Shown piece after piece: positions 31,245-43,445 of a DNA stretch of 64,000 nt (position 1 is the first letter of the stretch; every line of letters begins with the position of its first letter). Below the pieces are notes generated by a model, which was not told where the DNA came from, made no database searches, and saw only the letters and a program-made list of their open reading frames with translations. A program made the translations under genes and the position numbers. Origin of the DNA: Actinernus sp. WN-2022 (Eukaryota; Cnidaria; Anthozoa; Actiniaria; Actinernidae); contig JAOWCC010000577.1 of NCBI GenBank assembly GCA_030867875.1, positions 86,471,740 through 86,535,739 of the forward strand, in the 5' to 3' direction.

Positions 31245-32165
31245 CACAAAAATATGTTGGAACTCCATGAACTACATGTATTCACCTATTCCTAGGTGGC
31301 CCGAGTTAAGGCCACTCATGCAGTGCCTCTTGTTACAAAATACAATACCTGCACGTGAAAATGCACGCAGTCGCCTACATTTCAACCGTTGTCTGGAAAA
31401 ACACAACATGAAACCCCCAAATTTCACGTTATAAAAGAACGCGAACATAAGAAATTAAAACACTCCGTTTTTCGTTCGGCATAAACGGAACTCGATATTT
31501 ATCATATTTTTCGAAAATGTGGATGTTAAAAGCGATAAAAGGCGAATAAAGGAAACGATAAACAGCTAATTTCGCGAGCAAACACTTTTTTACGTCCCGT
31601 CGTCACATCCGTTGTCGTCTTCGGTACGCAAGGTTCCTAATGTTTCACATTCGATGGGAATATTCCCAGCCCGAAATGGATTGTGGTTATAACTGCCCAG
31701 CTGTGCGAAACGGACAAGCTGCGGTGTAATCCGAAAATCGATTCGCACTGTATACATTAATATTCGTCTTAAGGGGGATTACAGTTGAATGCACTTTTTG
31801 GGCACGTTTGCGTAGTTTTTACGCTATTTCTCATTGGGATTGTATGTTATTTTAAATTCGCTTCATTTAAGTTGCCGTTGAAGGTTTATTATAATTTTCT
31901 GGATTTTTTAATGGCTTTCATAAGAAAAAATTGGGGGAGGACGATTTGATTTGTTTTGAGTAAATAGGAAAAAAGAAGGTTCTATGAAGAATTAAAATTC
32001 AGGGTTTTGGTTAATAATTAATAGATGGACACGCCCAACTCTGATTTTGCGCTTTACATCAAAATGTCGCTGCTTCGCTCGAAGGTGAATAGCAAAGGCT
32101 TTTCATTTCCGAAGTAGCCAATCAGAGCGCGCGAAAATCACTATTCTAGCTCTTGTGTGATATAA
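31245..32165. other. Unassigned sequence
   Basis: No convincing gene or repeat. It includes short GC-rich stretches around 31600-31750 that could be promoter-like, but nothing specific was identified. Confidence 0.35.
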
Positions 32166-32510
32166 ATGCAATAACCTATTTGTGGCGTCGAAATATGCGT
32201 GTGCCCTGATATTTCGTACGCGGACACTATCTGATCCGACAAGAAAACAGTTCCCGAGAGCGAAGCTCGAGAGAAACTGAGCTTCGACGATCAGATAATG
32301 TCCACGGACAAATTATCAGTGCATATTTCGAAGCCACAATGTAGGTTGTTGTTGTTATCATCCATCAAATATTTTCTTTGACGCGCGCTTATACGATCAC
32401 GGTGGGTGTATTCGCTGATATTTCCCGCTCGTAGAGAGAAAATATCGGGTCACGTGACGCATTCAACCAATCACGCGCGAGAGAAAATATTTGATGGGTT
32501 ATATTACCTG
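32166..32510 (+). mobile_element. Palindromic repeat, copy 1 (partner at 52166)
   Basis: AATAACCTATTTGTGGCGTC ... ATATTTCGAAGCCACAATGTAGGTT form inverted ends of a sub-block. CAGTTCCCGAGAGCGAA, AGATAATGTCCA, GATATTTCCCGCTCG and ATATCGGGTCACGTGACG continue to 32510, collinear with 52166-52510. Confidence 0.75.
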
Positions 32511-32945
32511 GCATCCGCCCTGTGAAAGTGTTCATATTGTAAATAATACGAACATGCATTATATGGCCGCTTGAAGATACATATTTTATCTGCTCGTGTT
32601 GATGAAATTCGTATCTCAGCGCGACCATGAAAACTTCACTGTTTAATTAATATTGAATGCAGATTTACGATGGTAATGATGAGTAAGATTTGCAGATAAA
32701 GTTAAAGATAAACGAACTGTGAGTCAAAAAATCTATACAAGTGTCAACTCATTTATATACGCGCGAGAGAAAATATTTGATGGGTTATAATACCTGAAAT
32801 CCACCCTGTGAAACTGTTCATATTGTAAATAATACGAACATGCATTATATGGGTCCTTGAAGATACATATTTTATCTTCCCGTGTTGATGAAATTCGTAT
32901 CTCAGAGCGACCATGAAAACTTCACTGTTTAATTAATATTGAATT
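32475..32945 (+). repeat. Direct duplication of about 185 bp, 285 bp apart
   Basis: GCGCGAGAGAAAATATTTGA, TTCATATTGTAAATAATACG, AACATGCATTATATGG and CATGAAAACTTCACTGTTTA occur at about 32475-32660 and 32760-32945. The spacer (32660-32755, TTTACGATGGTAATGATGAG) recurs at 35217-35310. Confidence 0.85.
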
Positions 32946-33061
32946 ACACTTTTCGCCAGAAATGTTTGGTAGATAAACTAACAATTTGCTATGATTATAG
33001 AAAAAAGCAAAAACATATTCCATACATGAACTTTAAAATCTATAATCTATAAATATAATAT

Positions 33062-33212
33062 TATATATACACTCGTTTTCAAAAATATTGCTTTTGATTT
33101 ATATATATATATACCTTTTGTTCTCCATTGTTTTAGCTGTCAAATTTGACAAGAATACAAAAGGTATATATATATTTGCAGTGCAATGTTTTTGAAAACG
33201 GGTGTATATATA
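33062..33212. repeat. Hairpin MITE-like unit with TA runs
   Basis: TATATACACTCGTTTTCAAA and ATATATATATACCTTTTGTT on the left mirror AAAAGGTATATATATATT and TTTGAAAACGGGTGTATATA on the right, centred near 33138. Confidence 0.75.
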
Positions 33213-33222
33213 TGTATATATA

Positions 33223-34878
33223 CCTCAACTATATAACTATATCGGGTGCAGTATGGGTAGGAGTAAGTTTACAGCCAAATATCCGCGCGCGTTTGCAAAT
33301 CATCATAGCAAAGACTTGTGTAGTTGATTTAAAATTCAAGAATTTATCTAGAATATAACACTTTTACTCGAAACAGGCAGGAAAGTTTAAAGTAAAGTAA
33401 ATGCACTCTCTATTTACTGTTTGGACAAGTATTTTTTCTGATTTTATAAATTAATGTTTACGTTAGCAGAACGTAACGCGGACGGAACTATCATGCCGAA
33501 TTTCATCTGCGAAGCAAGAATTCAACGTTATTTTTGAAACTGTTTCGCGGAAAATTGAAGAGATTAAAATAGCTTAAAGGTTTACACAATTTCATAAATT
33601 TATTGACAACAAATTCATAAAACATTTAAATATTTTGATTAAGAAACGGATAGAAATTAACGTATCCCATATCATTGTCATATTTTATGGTATTAAACGT
33701 TTCTAATTTTTTTTAATAAACTCTAAGTTATTCCTATTAAAATTCTCTTATCCAGTATTATTCAAAGTTCGGAGGGATCCTGTTGTTATGGTGTATTTTT
33801 TTTAGTAAATGATTTTATGAAAGGTACGTTCGATAATTCTTGGTTTCGCATCGCTAAATGTTCTTATTGTTGTTGCACAGTTTTCTTTCATTCTTAAAAT
33901 GTATTTTGTATGCTATTTAAATCTCATAATTGTGACGAAACGGTTTATTATAGCTTCGTCATTAAACCAAAAACGTTAGCAGCTATGGCCTCACTTAACA
34001 ACATCACTTTTGAATATTTAATTTTCGAAGTTTCATTTTGTAATTATATTGCAGCTCCAAACAAAAGCAGTTTTTTCTCAGTTTGTTAATTACGTCTCAT
34101 CGGGATCAGCTAAAAATAAACATTACACACAGCAGTTAAAGAAAACGATTCGATGTTCAAAGTGTAAGAGGTTTCCTTACGTTACGCTATAAAGTGTTTT
34201 TTGCTTTGTCGATACGTTTTTCAACTATAAGCCAGGCTCTTGTGCAGTCTGTGCATCCGGTCAGCTCTGGTCAGTACATATGAATCCTTCCATTCTGCTC
34301 TTTGAAACGTTATATCAGTCTAATAACACTGATCAGTTCAGTCTTCAGAGAGGTAAAAGACAGAGAACGGAATAACTGCGCTGATATCGAGCTGATTTTT
34401 TTCATCGCTCTCAGTTTTGCTTTAGAATCACTGACAAAAATGTAGAATGTCAAAGTTTCGGCAAACGAATTGATATTGGCCATGAATCCCACAGATCAGG
34501 GGTAATCATGTCTCCTCTTCATGGGTTATCTCGATATTTTAGGTCATCAGAAGATCTCCTAACAGCTTCACAAATAGCTCTGAATTCACGCGTCGAACCT
34601 GAAACTTCGGCATGATCATTTCCCGTTCTCTTTCAGCCGACCAGGGATATGTTCTGTTTTGCAAATATTCGATCTACCAGTAAATATATAGAGTGCATTT
34701 AAATACTCAGGTTTATTTAAGTAAAAATGTTGTATTATAGATGAAATCTTCAACTTTAAATCAATTGCATAAGTCTTCGCTATGACGATTTGCAAACGCG
34801 CGCGGATATCGGCTGTAGTTGCATTTTAATGACTTTACTCCTACCCATAATGCACCCGATATAGTTATATAGTTGAGG
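33223..34878. mobile_element. 1.66-kb non-autonomous element with about 200-bp terminal inverted repeats
   Basis: The left end CCTCAACTATATAACTATAT then CGGGTGCA, TACCCAT-type bases, GCGCGCGTTTGCAAATC and ATAACACTTTTACTCG is mirrored at 34878-34680, including GAGTGCATTTAAAT. The interior (33430-34680) has no transposase-like frame. The left end abuts the TA-rich hairpin at 33062-33212. Target duplication is not resolved. Confidence 0.8.
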
Positions 34879-34879
34879 T

Positions 34880-35780
34880 GTGGGGGGTCAAAATATATAT
34901 AATACGTTATCTTACAGTTTTGAAAGACCACGATGACCAAGATATGTAGAGTTTCCTTGCCATTTGAGATGGAAATCCTCATGAACTCATGTCTTCGCAC
35001 TGTTTTCCACGGTCTTGTAATTTACGGTCAGTGATTCTTGTTGCTCTCTTGTTTGTGCTAATGAGCGAAGACCTGAATACGTACACCAAAGAGTGTGTGG
35101 TTAATGTGGTTTAATAACATAATATTTTAATCACTATTTTCCGCTATTCCAATCCAAGGCAATTGTTATTTTAGAATAGCCAAGGAAAGTTAATAAAAGG
35201 CTATAATAATAGCTGATTTACGATGGTAATGATGAGTAAGATATGCAGATAAAGTTAAAGATAAATGAACTGTGAGTCAAAAAAATCAATACAAGTGTCA
35301 ATTTATATTTGGCCGTATTTCACTAAACTGCAGTTAAACACAGTAATCCGATTTTGTTTACCTTATATACATCAGGACCACTACAACGACGTTTACGCTT
35401 CGTTTAAATAATCAGTCCAAAGCGTTCATGCATTTGCTGTATCGCACTAGGAATAAAAGACTGACTGGTTTTCACAAATACGTATGAGGCGTAAGAAGAT
35501 CTTATGAGGTTTTAAAGCACCTAAGACAACCTTTCGGATGTTATCATTCATTCTTTTCATCTAATATTCCATCTATGATAACAATTCTTGACAGGTTCAC
35601 AAGTAGTCACAGCTGAATCACACAAGTGCGTTTGCGAAATCAGACGATGGTTGGCTGAGTGAAGTGGTGATTCAGAATGGAATCACCGCTGTAGACTACA
35701 CGCGCTTCACGACTATTGCTCGGGCGATATCGGTTTTCTCGCGCAATTTGTATATGAAATTATATGGTTTCGAGTGCAAT
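34880..35780. other. Mostly unassigned; repeat fragment at 35217-35310
   Basis: 35217-35310 matches 32660-32755 (GATTTACGATGGTAATGATG, GAACTGTGAGTCAAAAAA). Otherwise no features recognised. Confidence 0.45.
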
Positions 35781-35922
35781 AACCCACTTTGACGATGTTG
35801 CGCACGCAACTAGAACAATGCACATAAAATCTGAATAACAAGAGACTGGCGGACCACACAGACTATTTGGCGGGCCACATCTATTGTTCTCTGATGTGTG
35901 CGCAACATCGTCAAAGTAGGCT
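35781..35922. mobile_element. Short palindromic MITE
   Basis: AACCCACTTTGACGATGTTG then CGCAC mirrors GTGCGCAACATCGTCAAAGTAGG; inner CTAGAACAATG pairs with CTATTGTTCT. A related half-copy lies at 63665-63720. Confidence 0.75.
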
Positions 35923-36418
35923 GTTGGGATAGATTCGAACGAGCGAATTTTCGAAACATCTCAAAATTGCACGAGCCTGCACGAGAATACCGTATGATTT
36001 CTTTTTAATAATACTAACACAAAAATTCGAACACGTTTTTTGTATTTAATATTCATGAGGTGAAAAGCGTGCGAGTGTTTCATTGGACCATACATAAACA
36101 ACAGTCCATAATAAGTTCACACTTTGCTCAAAGGAAGAGGTCTATATATTAGCACCGTGCAAATTTTGAGACAATCTAATCAATATTGTGCCAAATGGGT
36201 GGCAGTTTGGAAGTCCAAGTACACAGAACTCGGACAATGTTTCGCTGTACATCAAAACATGGTCATTTAACTCGGACCAAAATTTAAAGAAACTCGACAA
36301 GTGTGAAGCATGGTTTGGTTGGCTTTGACTGCTCAATTACGGCTGGAAAAGATAGCCCAAGTCTTGAATTTAACGAGTTACAAGGCCGTTGTATCTCTAG
36401 TGGAAATCGGAAAATCGG

Positions 36419-36796
36419 AGAGCAACAAAATTCATCCTTAAATCTAACGATGACTATAATACTAGATTAAGTAAGCTAAACTTACAGAGCTTAGCTGATA
36501 GGAGATTCACAAGGGACGTGGTATTTTTATTTAATTTAACTAATGGACATTATAGTATTGACATTGACAATAAGCTATCTTTCTGCAAAGATCGAAAGGT
36601 AAATTACAACCTAAGAAGTAATGACTCGCTTGACCTGAATCATGTTTATAGTAGAACAAATGTTTTTAAATATAGTTTTTTTGTACGAATAATTGATGAA
36701 TGGAATAGTTTACCAGATAATATAAGAGAGGCCATAAGCTTATCTAGCTTTAAACATAAGGCTATGTCATTTTTAAATAAGGAAATTTTGCAATAG
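36419..36796 (+). pseudogene. LINE RT C-terminal fragment
   Basis: A frame open from 36419 to TAG at 36794-36796: RATKFILKSNDDYNTRLSKL, LADRRFTRDVVFLFNLTNGH, VNYNLRSNDSLDL, VRIIDEWNSLPDNIREAISL and SFKHKAMSFL. RRxTRDVxFLFK and WNSLPxxIREAxSLxxFK are hallmarks of the end of LINE ORF2. Everything upstream, including the RT and endonuclease, is absent. The frame is uninterrupted to its natural stop, so truncation at insertion is the likely cause. The following T/A-rich stretch would be its 3' UTR. Confidence 0.75.
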
Positions 36797-36829
36797 TTTT
36801 ACCTTTTTTTTTATAGTCCTACTCCACAA

Positions 36830-38816
36830 TATAATTTGTATTTATGGATTGTAAATAGTAATATTATATTATACTTAGTCTTAGCTGGGGAATATCCCTC
36901 GAATGGTGCCTTGGGTGCTTTTGGATATTCCCCTCTCCGTCTTTTTTCCATTTCCTATTTCCTGCCCATATTGTAAGTGGTATTGTGGTATTTGTAATAA
37001 CGGAGTAAACTTAATAATTAAATGTTTAAAAAATGATGTGTGTTTATTAAGGATTCTTGAGCGCCCTTGTCGAATAATATTTTTTTGTTACTTGTCGAAA
37101 GTGTTTGCTCGTTTTCTCGAGGCGTACCTCGAGTTTTATTTGGTGTTTGCGATTGTGTGCCAGTTTGAAGTTGAAGTAGTTGTCCACCTTTTTCCTTTTA
37201 GCATTTTTTTGTGAACAAGAAAACAGTTTCGAGTATCTCTTGGGGCTTCACTGAGTGAGTCGTATTTCTTTAAACGGCAGGCCAGAATGTGTTAGCAGGC
37301 TCGTAGGCCGACTTTTTTCATTAGACAAGTACCGTAGTAGCAAAATGTCATTCAGCTGTGAATTGCGTCTGCATGTTTACTAAAAATCTGCCATTTTGGA
37401 TCGGAAACAAATCATTTCTTGAATTTTCCTCCTATCTGTTTCCATAGAAACGGCCCCAATCTGATTGGCTATTCCCATTTTCAATATTTTGCACTGGTGT
37501 TTCAAATAAATTGCACTGACTCTTCTTAGCCAATCAGATGTCAGAAATTGTTGTTACTATATTATTAGATCTGAAATAATACGAAGCGGGAGTGCAATTC
37601 GTAATCAAGAGTATGATTTGATACCAAAATTGGACGGCACGAAGTTCTATTACCACTTAATTATATTCATTTTGAAATCTTAACAAGCGATAAACTTTCG
37701 CATTTTTTTTACAACAACAAACTAGAAAAGTCAAGCGGAAAGAGCTTTGAAGAAGAAGGACATTGCAATCAAGGAGCGCGCTAATCTCGTACCCTGATCT
37801 CCCATTTTACTCACGGTCACAAGGAAGGGAGATTTGGAAAAGTTAGATTCCGCACATGCGCAGTAATCGCAAGGCAGAATATACCGGCCTGTTGCGAAAT
37901 CGTAGTTGGATTTCTGGGCATTACAGTGAAAGTGAATTTTATACATAAAAAACCTTACTTGTTCTCTTATCTGGGCAAAAAAAAGTTCAAGGATACATTA
38001 AAGAAAGCTCTGGAGTCTAGAAATTCCGCAGTTGAAAAGCAAACCGAAACAAAAGGAGGCGACAGGAGACAGTTAAGTTGTGAACAGGAAAGAGTCTCTT
38101 AAAAAAAATCAAAGCGCATGACATTAGTCAGTTATAAACATCATAAGTGTTTGATTATCGGTTGATAAATGACAGCGTTGTGGAAAAACGTAAACTTCGT
38201 CGCACTGGAGTAAATTCAACGAGTCTCGTACGGATCGGCTAGCAGTATGTCGATGCAGCTTCTTCGAAAGACCTCGAGAAGACGTCAGGTTGTTTATTAT
38301 ATCCTGGGTTACATGTACATCCTAAAATAGATGCAGTACACTAGAACAAAATTATTGCCTCTCGTGGTCGATGAGGCTCAGTGAATGGTAATAATTCAGA
38401 CTTTTACTTATTATGTAAACAAGGAAGTATATTTGTACTGATTATGTAATATGCTTATAAACTTTGTTAAGCCTTACTTTTAATGAAAGTACAAAACAAA
38501 CAAGGAAACTGTCAGGCTCTTTTACAAAGCCAGCAGTCACAGGTGTTTTCTATTCACCCACATTATCATAATCATTTTCACAGCGGACATATGAATTCAG
38601 ACCAGATAATATACAAAGCTTGTAGCACTAACATGTGCCATAATTATTGCTATGTCACATGCATCATTACCAGTAGATCATAAATTGTGAAAAGACCTTA
38701 CAATAGTTATTGAAAACCCAAACAGGTCTAACATTTTCTATGATCTAATACAAAGATCTTCATACATGTATGTCAAACAAGTTAATTTTGAAGAAGTGCT
38801 GTCCCCAATAGCACAA
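36830..38816. other. Unassigned sequence
   Basis: A short palindrome at about 37460-37550 (CCAATCTGATTGGCT / AGCCAATCAGAT) was noted. Short frames (for example 103 codons at 36903-37214) have no recognisable motif. Confidence 0.35.
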
Positions 38817-38957
38817 CAATTGAAGGGCTGTGTGCAAAAAGGGTGTGAGTGATTCTTGATCAGATTCTAAATCCTCCCTTTGAAAACAGAGAATTAAGGA
38901 AAATTTAGAATGTGATCAAGTCACTTAGTGCCCTTTTTGCACACAGCCCTTCAATTG
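38817..38957. mobile_element. Short palindromic MITE
   Basis: CAATTGAAGGGCTGTGTGCA then AAAAGGG is exactly mirrored by CCCTTTTTGCACACAGCCCT then TCAATTG. Confidence 0.85.
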
Positions 38958-38980
38958 AAATCAGAAAAATTAGCATGCCT

Positions 38981-39224
38981 TTACAGTGCAACTACTGAAA
39001 CCAGGGCCACTTAGACAACGAGAACCAATCACACTGCAGAACGAAAACAAAGTTACAGTTACATGAGCCAATCAGTGTTGATCACAAGACAATAGCATTT
39101 TGACTTACTCAAGCTTCAATCTGATAAAAGGCAAATTTGGTCATCATAATGAAGAAAATGCATGGGATATACTTGTTTAGTTCTCGTTGTCTAAGTAGCC
39201 CTGGCTTCAGTAGTCACACTGTAA
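38981..39224. mobile_element. 244-bp element with about 44-bp terminal inverted repeats
   Basis: The left end TTACAGTGCAACTACTGAAA, CCAGGGCCACTTAGACAACG, AGAA is mirrored at 39181-39224 with about five mismatches. It sits 23 bp from the preceding palindrome. Confidence 0.85.
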
Positions 39225-40007
39225 CATTAATTTACTCTTAGCCTTATTTAGGGAAGCTCATTCCTGTTTAGGCTGTCCACTCAGCACATTACATGTACCT
39301 GTAATCTTTTTCTGTCTTTTTTATATTAGTCATTAATAACATGATTATTTATCCCTGGATTTATCCCTGGATTTATCCCTGGATTTATCCCAATTCTGTA
39401 ATTTATGTAAAGTGACTACAACTGGTATTTTTTTTCCCAGACTGATGGCATCCAAACTCCCAGGAAACAGACTGTCATTCTCAACAAATTGAGAAAATGA
39501 AGAGTGAAATGATTTTGTCTGAATCTTGTTCAAAGTGTGTTGTTTGCTACTGTTGCTTTTGGTATGGTACTGAGTTGACTCCTCATGTATTCAGGAGGTA
39601 TATTATAATTAATCTTGGAATGGAAGGGCAGACATGTAGGGATGGACAATCCACCACCACAAATACAATAATGGTGATATTAGGAGCTAACATCGAAGGT
39701 ATGAAACTGATTATACAAAAGGACTGTAGGAGCCCTGAAAAGTAACAAGAATTTATTTCAAAAGACATTAAATAATGCTCAACTACAACCTTAAGGGGGG
39801 GGGGGGGGGGGAGTCTCATGAAAGCTGTGATGTGTTTAGAAGTATGTGTATAAAGTGTTCCCTTCTGAAATACTGATCAGGAAGGCAAATCAGAAACAAG
39901 CAACAAAGGGTATAATGACAGATAAAATTTCCTAAATTCCAATTTGATCTGTGATTTAGCTGGGTCCTGACTTTGATAAGGTCTCTCAGATTTTTTTTTT
40001 ACATTTC
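39225..40007. other. 5' flank of the LINE; 12-bp tandem repeat and G-run
   Basis: ATTTATCCCTGG is repeated about four times at 39349-39392. A G-run of about 18 lies near 39795. No gene recognised, and no clear 5' end of the LINE can be placed. Confidence 0.5.
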
Positions 40008-41522
40008 TTGTCTTTAAGAATTAGGCTGTTGAAGTTAATGATTAAATTATGCACAACTGCAGCTTTGGACATGAATAGTTGGAACACGTCCCCCGCACCA
40101 CCTCATTTCAATGTTATCCCGTATGGACCGGCAAAATCAATAATTTCGTTGCGACTTTGCTCTACCGGATTCAGCCGAGCAAGAAATGCACTACTCAAAT
40201 GGTCGAAACATGGAGCCACAGTCTTAGTTATTCCAGGACATGACCCTCCAGTAGACATTACCATCTTTATGGACATCTTATCGAATCCTGGACCAAACTT
40301 CAGCGAAGAAAGTCTAGTTGAAAGAGAAGCTCAGTCACCTGAAAAACCTCAAATTAGTTACACGAGTGCTAGCTTACGACACCTACGACGCCAATTTCGC
40401 TGTTTCGTCGTCCCTTCCATACTTCGTGTATTGAAGTCCAATGGCCTACTAAGATACCGAGGATGCAGAGGAGGAGCTCAGCGGAAGATTCCTGTACGAC
40501 TAAATGTACGACATACTTCTGGGTTTTATCGCCAGCACAACATCCAAAATTTGACTTATATCAAGTCCACGGCACCTGCACCTCAACCTCAGAAAAACCA
40601 AACTGTGTTTACTCCTTCACTAATTGTGTCTAATGTCATGTCCTTGGCCCCCAAAATAGATGAAATATCTCATGTTATCGTTTCACGAAATCCCGATATT
40701 GCCTGTTTTACCGAGACCTGGCTGAGAGACTGTGTCGACAGTAATGTTATCAACATACCAAATTACACGATTATCCGTAAGGACAGATCATACGCACAGC
40801 ATGGGGGAGTTTGCTTATACGTAAGAGATTCCATTAAATTTGAAGAACTTAAAAACCTTGAAGATCCGGATGGTACTGAAGTTCTCTGGTGCAAACTAAA
40901 TCCTCATCATCTTCCCCGCGGAATTCCGAGCATAATCATCGGCGCTGTTTACCATCCACCAAGCGCAGACGATAACTATATGATCAACTATTTACTAGAC
41001 ACTTTGGGAAAAATCGAAAGCTCTTATCCAAATGCGGGCATCATAATAACTGGCGACTTTAATCGTCTAGATATTTCTCAAATAACGAATCATTACCGCC
41101 TTAAACAGCTGGTAAAATTTGCGACCAGAGGAGAGCGAACTTTAGACCTTGTTTTAACAAATCTCAAGGACTACTACAGCGAGCCAACCAAGTTAGCACC
41201 TTTCGGTCTGTCTGACCATTGTACGGTATCTCTTTTCCCTCAGTCACGAACAAAAGGCACTACAACAAAGAAGACAGTGTTGATTAGAGATATGCGGCCA
41301 AGTTCAAAGGATGCCCTCGGGAGATATTTTAGTACAATTGACTGGTCCGCCATAGATACTTTGAATAATGCACAAGATAAACTAGAATTGTTTAATTCTA
41401 TGATCGGCATAGGTTTGAACACTATTATGCCAACAAAGGCTGTGAAGCTACATACAAATGATGCACCTTGGATGACTGGTCAACTGAAATGGTTAATCAG
41501 AAAGCGCCAAGAAGGCTCTTAA
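40008..41522 (+). pseudogene. LINE polyprotein, N-terminal part: 2A-like motif and APE endonuclease
   Basis: Residues are counted from codon 40008 (a TTG; first ATG is 40038). Residues 88-96 read MDILSNPGP (40269-40295), close to the 2A ribosome-skipping consensus but with Leu for Glu. The endonuclease follows from about residue 205: SNVMSLAPKIDEI, DIACFTETWL (catalytic Glu), GGVCLYVRDSI, GAVYHPPS, ITGDFNRLD (catalytic Asp/Asn), RTLDLVLTNL and FGLSDHCTVS (catalytic Asp-His). All APE key residues are present, so the nick-making enzyme looked functional until recently. The frame ends at TAA 41520 through a one-base shift near 41507 (RKRQEGS instead of continuing AKKALNQSNS). The region before the endonuclease is basic and may bind RNA. 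Confidence 0.85.
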
Positions 41523-42868
41523 TCAATCAAATTCCACGCTTTTTCGATTTTACAGAAACCGAGTAAACAAAGAACGCAAATTATGCAAATCGAAATTTTA
41601 CCAATCGAAGATAAAAGAGCTAAATAACTCTAACCCCAAACAATGGTGGAAAGAATGCAAGAGCCTATGTGGCATGACGAAGAAAGCTAATAACCTTATA
41701 GCGACCATGCTCTCAAGAGATTCCCCCAGTTCACAGGAAATATCTGACTTGGCGAATCAAATAAACAATGCTTTCCTAGAGCCCCAACAGTCTTATCAAC
41801 CTTTAGTCGCAGACACACGGTTCGACTCAAGCGATGCTGTCCAGCCTTTGGTATCCCTTGATTCAGTAACAGCCCAGTTAAATAGAATCTGTGCTGGCAA
41901 AGCGAATGGCCCAGATGATATCCCGAACTGGATCTTAAAGGAGTATTCGTATATATTGACCGTACCGGTGACATCAATTATTAATTCCACCCTTAGAGAG
42001 GAAAAACTGCCCCTTTTATGGAATAGTGCGAATATCACTCCGCTCCCGAAAGTAACACATGTTAAAGATATCACAAAAGACCTAAGGCCTATTTCGTTAA
42101 CACCAACTCTATCTAAAGTGGCTGAAGATTTTGTAGTGCAGGCTCACGTAAAACCGGCGGTGCTCAAGCACATTGGTCCTGACCAGTTTGGGTGTATCCC
42201 TAACCTGTCAACCAGTCACGCCTTGATAAGCATGATACACCATTGGTCCAAAGCAACCGATGGGTCAGGGAATGATGTCAGAGTTTTTGCCTTAGATTAC
42301 CGGAAAGCTTTTGACCTGATCGACCACACCCTATTAATTAATAAGCTCGCCAACTACGGTATAAACCCACATATTCTGAACTGGATTTGCGATTTTCTAT
42401 CGAATAGGCGCCAACGTGTTAAGCTTGCAAGTGATTGCTTCTCAGAGTGGGAGTCAGTTCCGGCAGGGGTGCCGGCAGGGGTACCTCACGGTACCAAATT
42501 AGGCCCCTGGCTATTCATAGTTATGATAAATGATCTGAATGCTCCATCCGCAAATGGTATTTTCAAATATGTAGACGATACCACGATTCACGAAGTAATA
42601 AAAAAAGAACGAAGACAGCCACGCACAGGAGATAATTAATCGTGTAGATCAGTGGTCTAAAGAGAACAGATTTGAATTGCATCCAAAGAAATGTAAAGAA
42701 CTCAAAAACTCGTTCTCTAGAACACCGAGAATTTATGACACCGTTACTGTAGGGGAGGCAACTCTTGGTGAAGTGGACCAAATTATAATTCTAGGTGTAA
42801 CATTACAGAATAATCTTAAATGGAACTCTCATATTTCGGACACCATCAAAAAAGCGTCAAAGAGACTA
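41505..42868 (+). pseudogene. LINE polyprotein, reverse-transcriptase part
   Basis: The frame resumes near 41507 (KKALNQSNSTLFRFYRNRV, QWWKECKSLCGMTKKANN) and runs open to 42639. RT motifs: GKANGPDDIPNWILKEY, ITPLPKVTHVKDITKDLRPI, QFGCIPNLSTSHALI, VFALDYRKAFDLIDHTLL (first catalytic Asp), VPHGTKLGPWLF and FKYVDDTTIHEV (catalytic DD). A 12-base tandem duplication (42457-42492) gives VPAGVPAGVP where one VPAG is usual, just before the template-grip loop, and Gln is replaced by His in PxGT. A frameshift near 42610 moves reading to RVDQWSKENRFELHPKKC and KASKRL, where the 575-bp element interrupts it. The active site is intact but the ORF is not. Confidence 0.85.
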
Positions 42869-43443
42869 CCTCATTATAGGAAATTAACAATGCACGTTGA
42901 CAACGCGAAGAAAATTTACGTTACACTAAATTAACGCGAATTTTTCAAAAGTTAGGTTTACATGCATTAAATTAACGCGAATTTTTCGATAAGCATCTTG
43001 CTTTATTTACTGCGATTTTCATAATTCTGCAAACTCGCACTTTACATTTCTGAACGCCAAACTGCGTTTTGGCTTCCGTCAATAAAACCTTCCAAGACAA
43101 GTGCACGGATGTTTCTAAGTTTTTTTTAAAGCCGAAAATTTGGGTTTGAAGCCTAACTAGACCCTATCAATTCAAAAGATCTTTCAAAGCCTCACGGTGA
43201 AATCACCAAGAGCTGCTCACTCGTTTGATTGACGGAAACCAAACCGCAATAGTGACTCTGAAGAGCCAATAGAGGAGTCATGAACTAATAAGGTTTTGAA
43301 ATGAAATAAAGGTGCTTTAAAATAACAATGTTGTAAAATAGCGTGCATTAAATTTACATCGACATTAATTAAGATACATTAAATTAACGCGAATTTTGTA
43401 AAATCGCGTTAATAAAGTGCATTGTTAATTTCCTATAATAAGG
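42869..43443. mobile_element. 575-bp TA-target inverted-repeat element, copy 2, inside the LINE
   Basis: It is the same length as 21528-22102 and differs by only a few bases (for example CTCATTATAGG for CTTATTATAGG at the left end). TA at 42867-42868 and 43444-43445 is the target duplication: removing the element plus one TA rejoins the LINE frame as KRL-YFLVQL without loss of a base. Confidence 0.95.
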
Positions 43444-43445
43444 TA

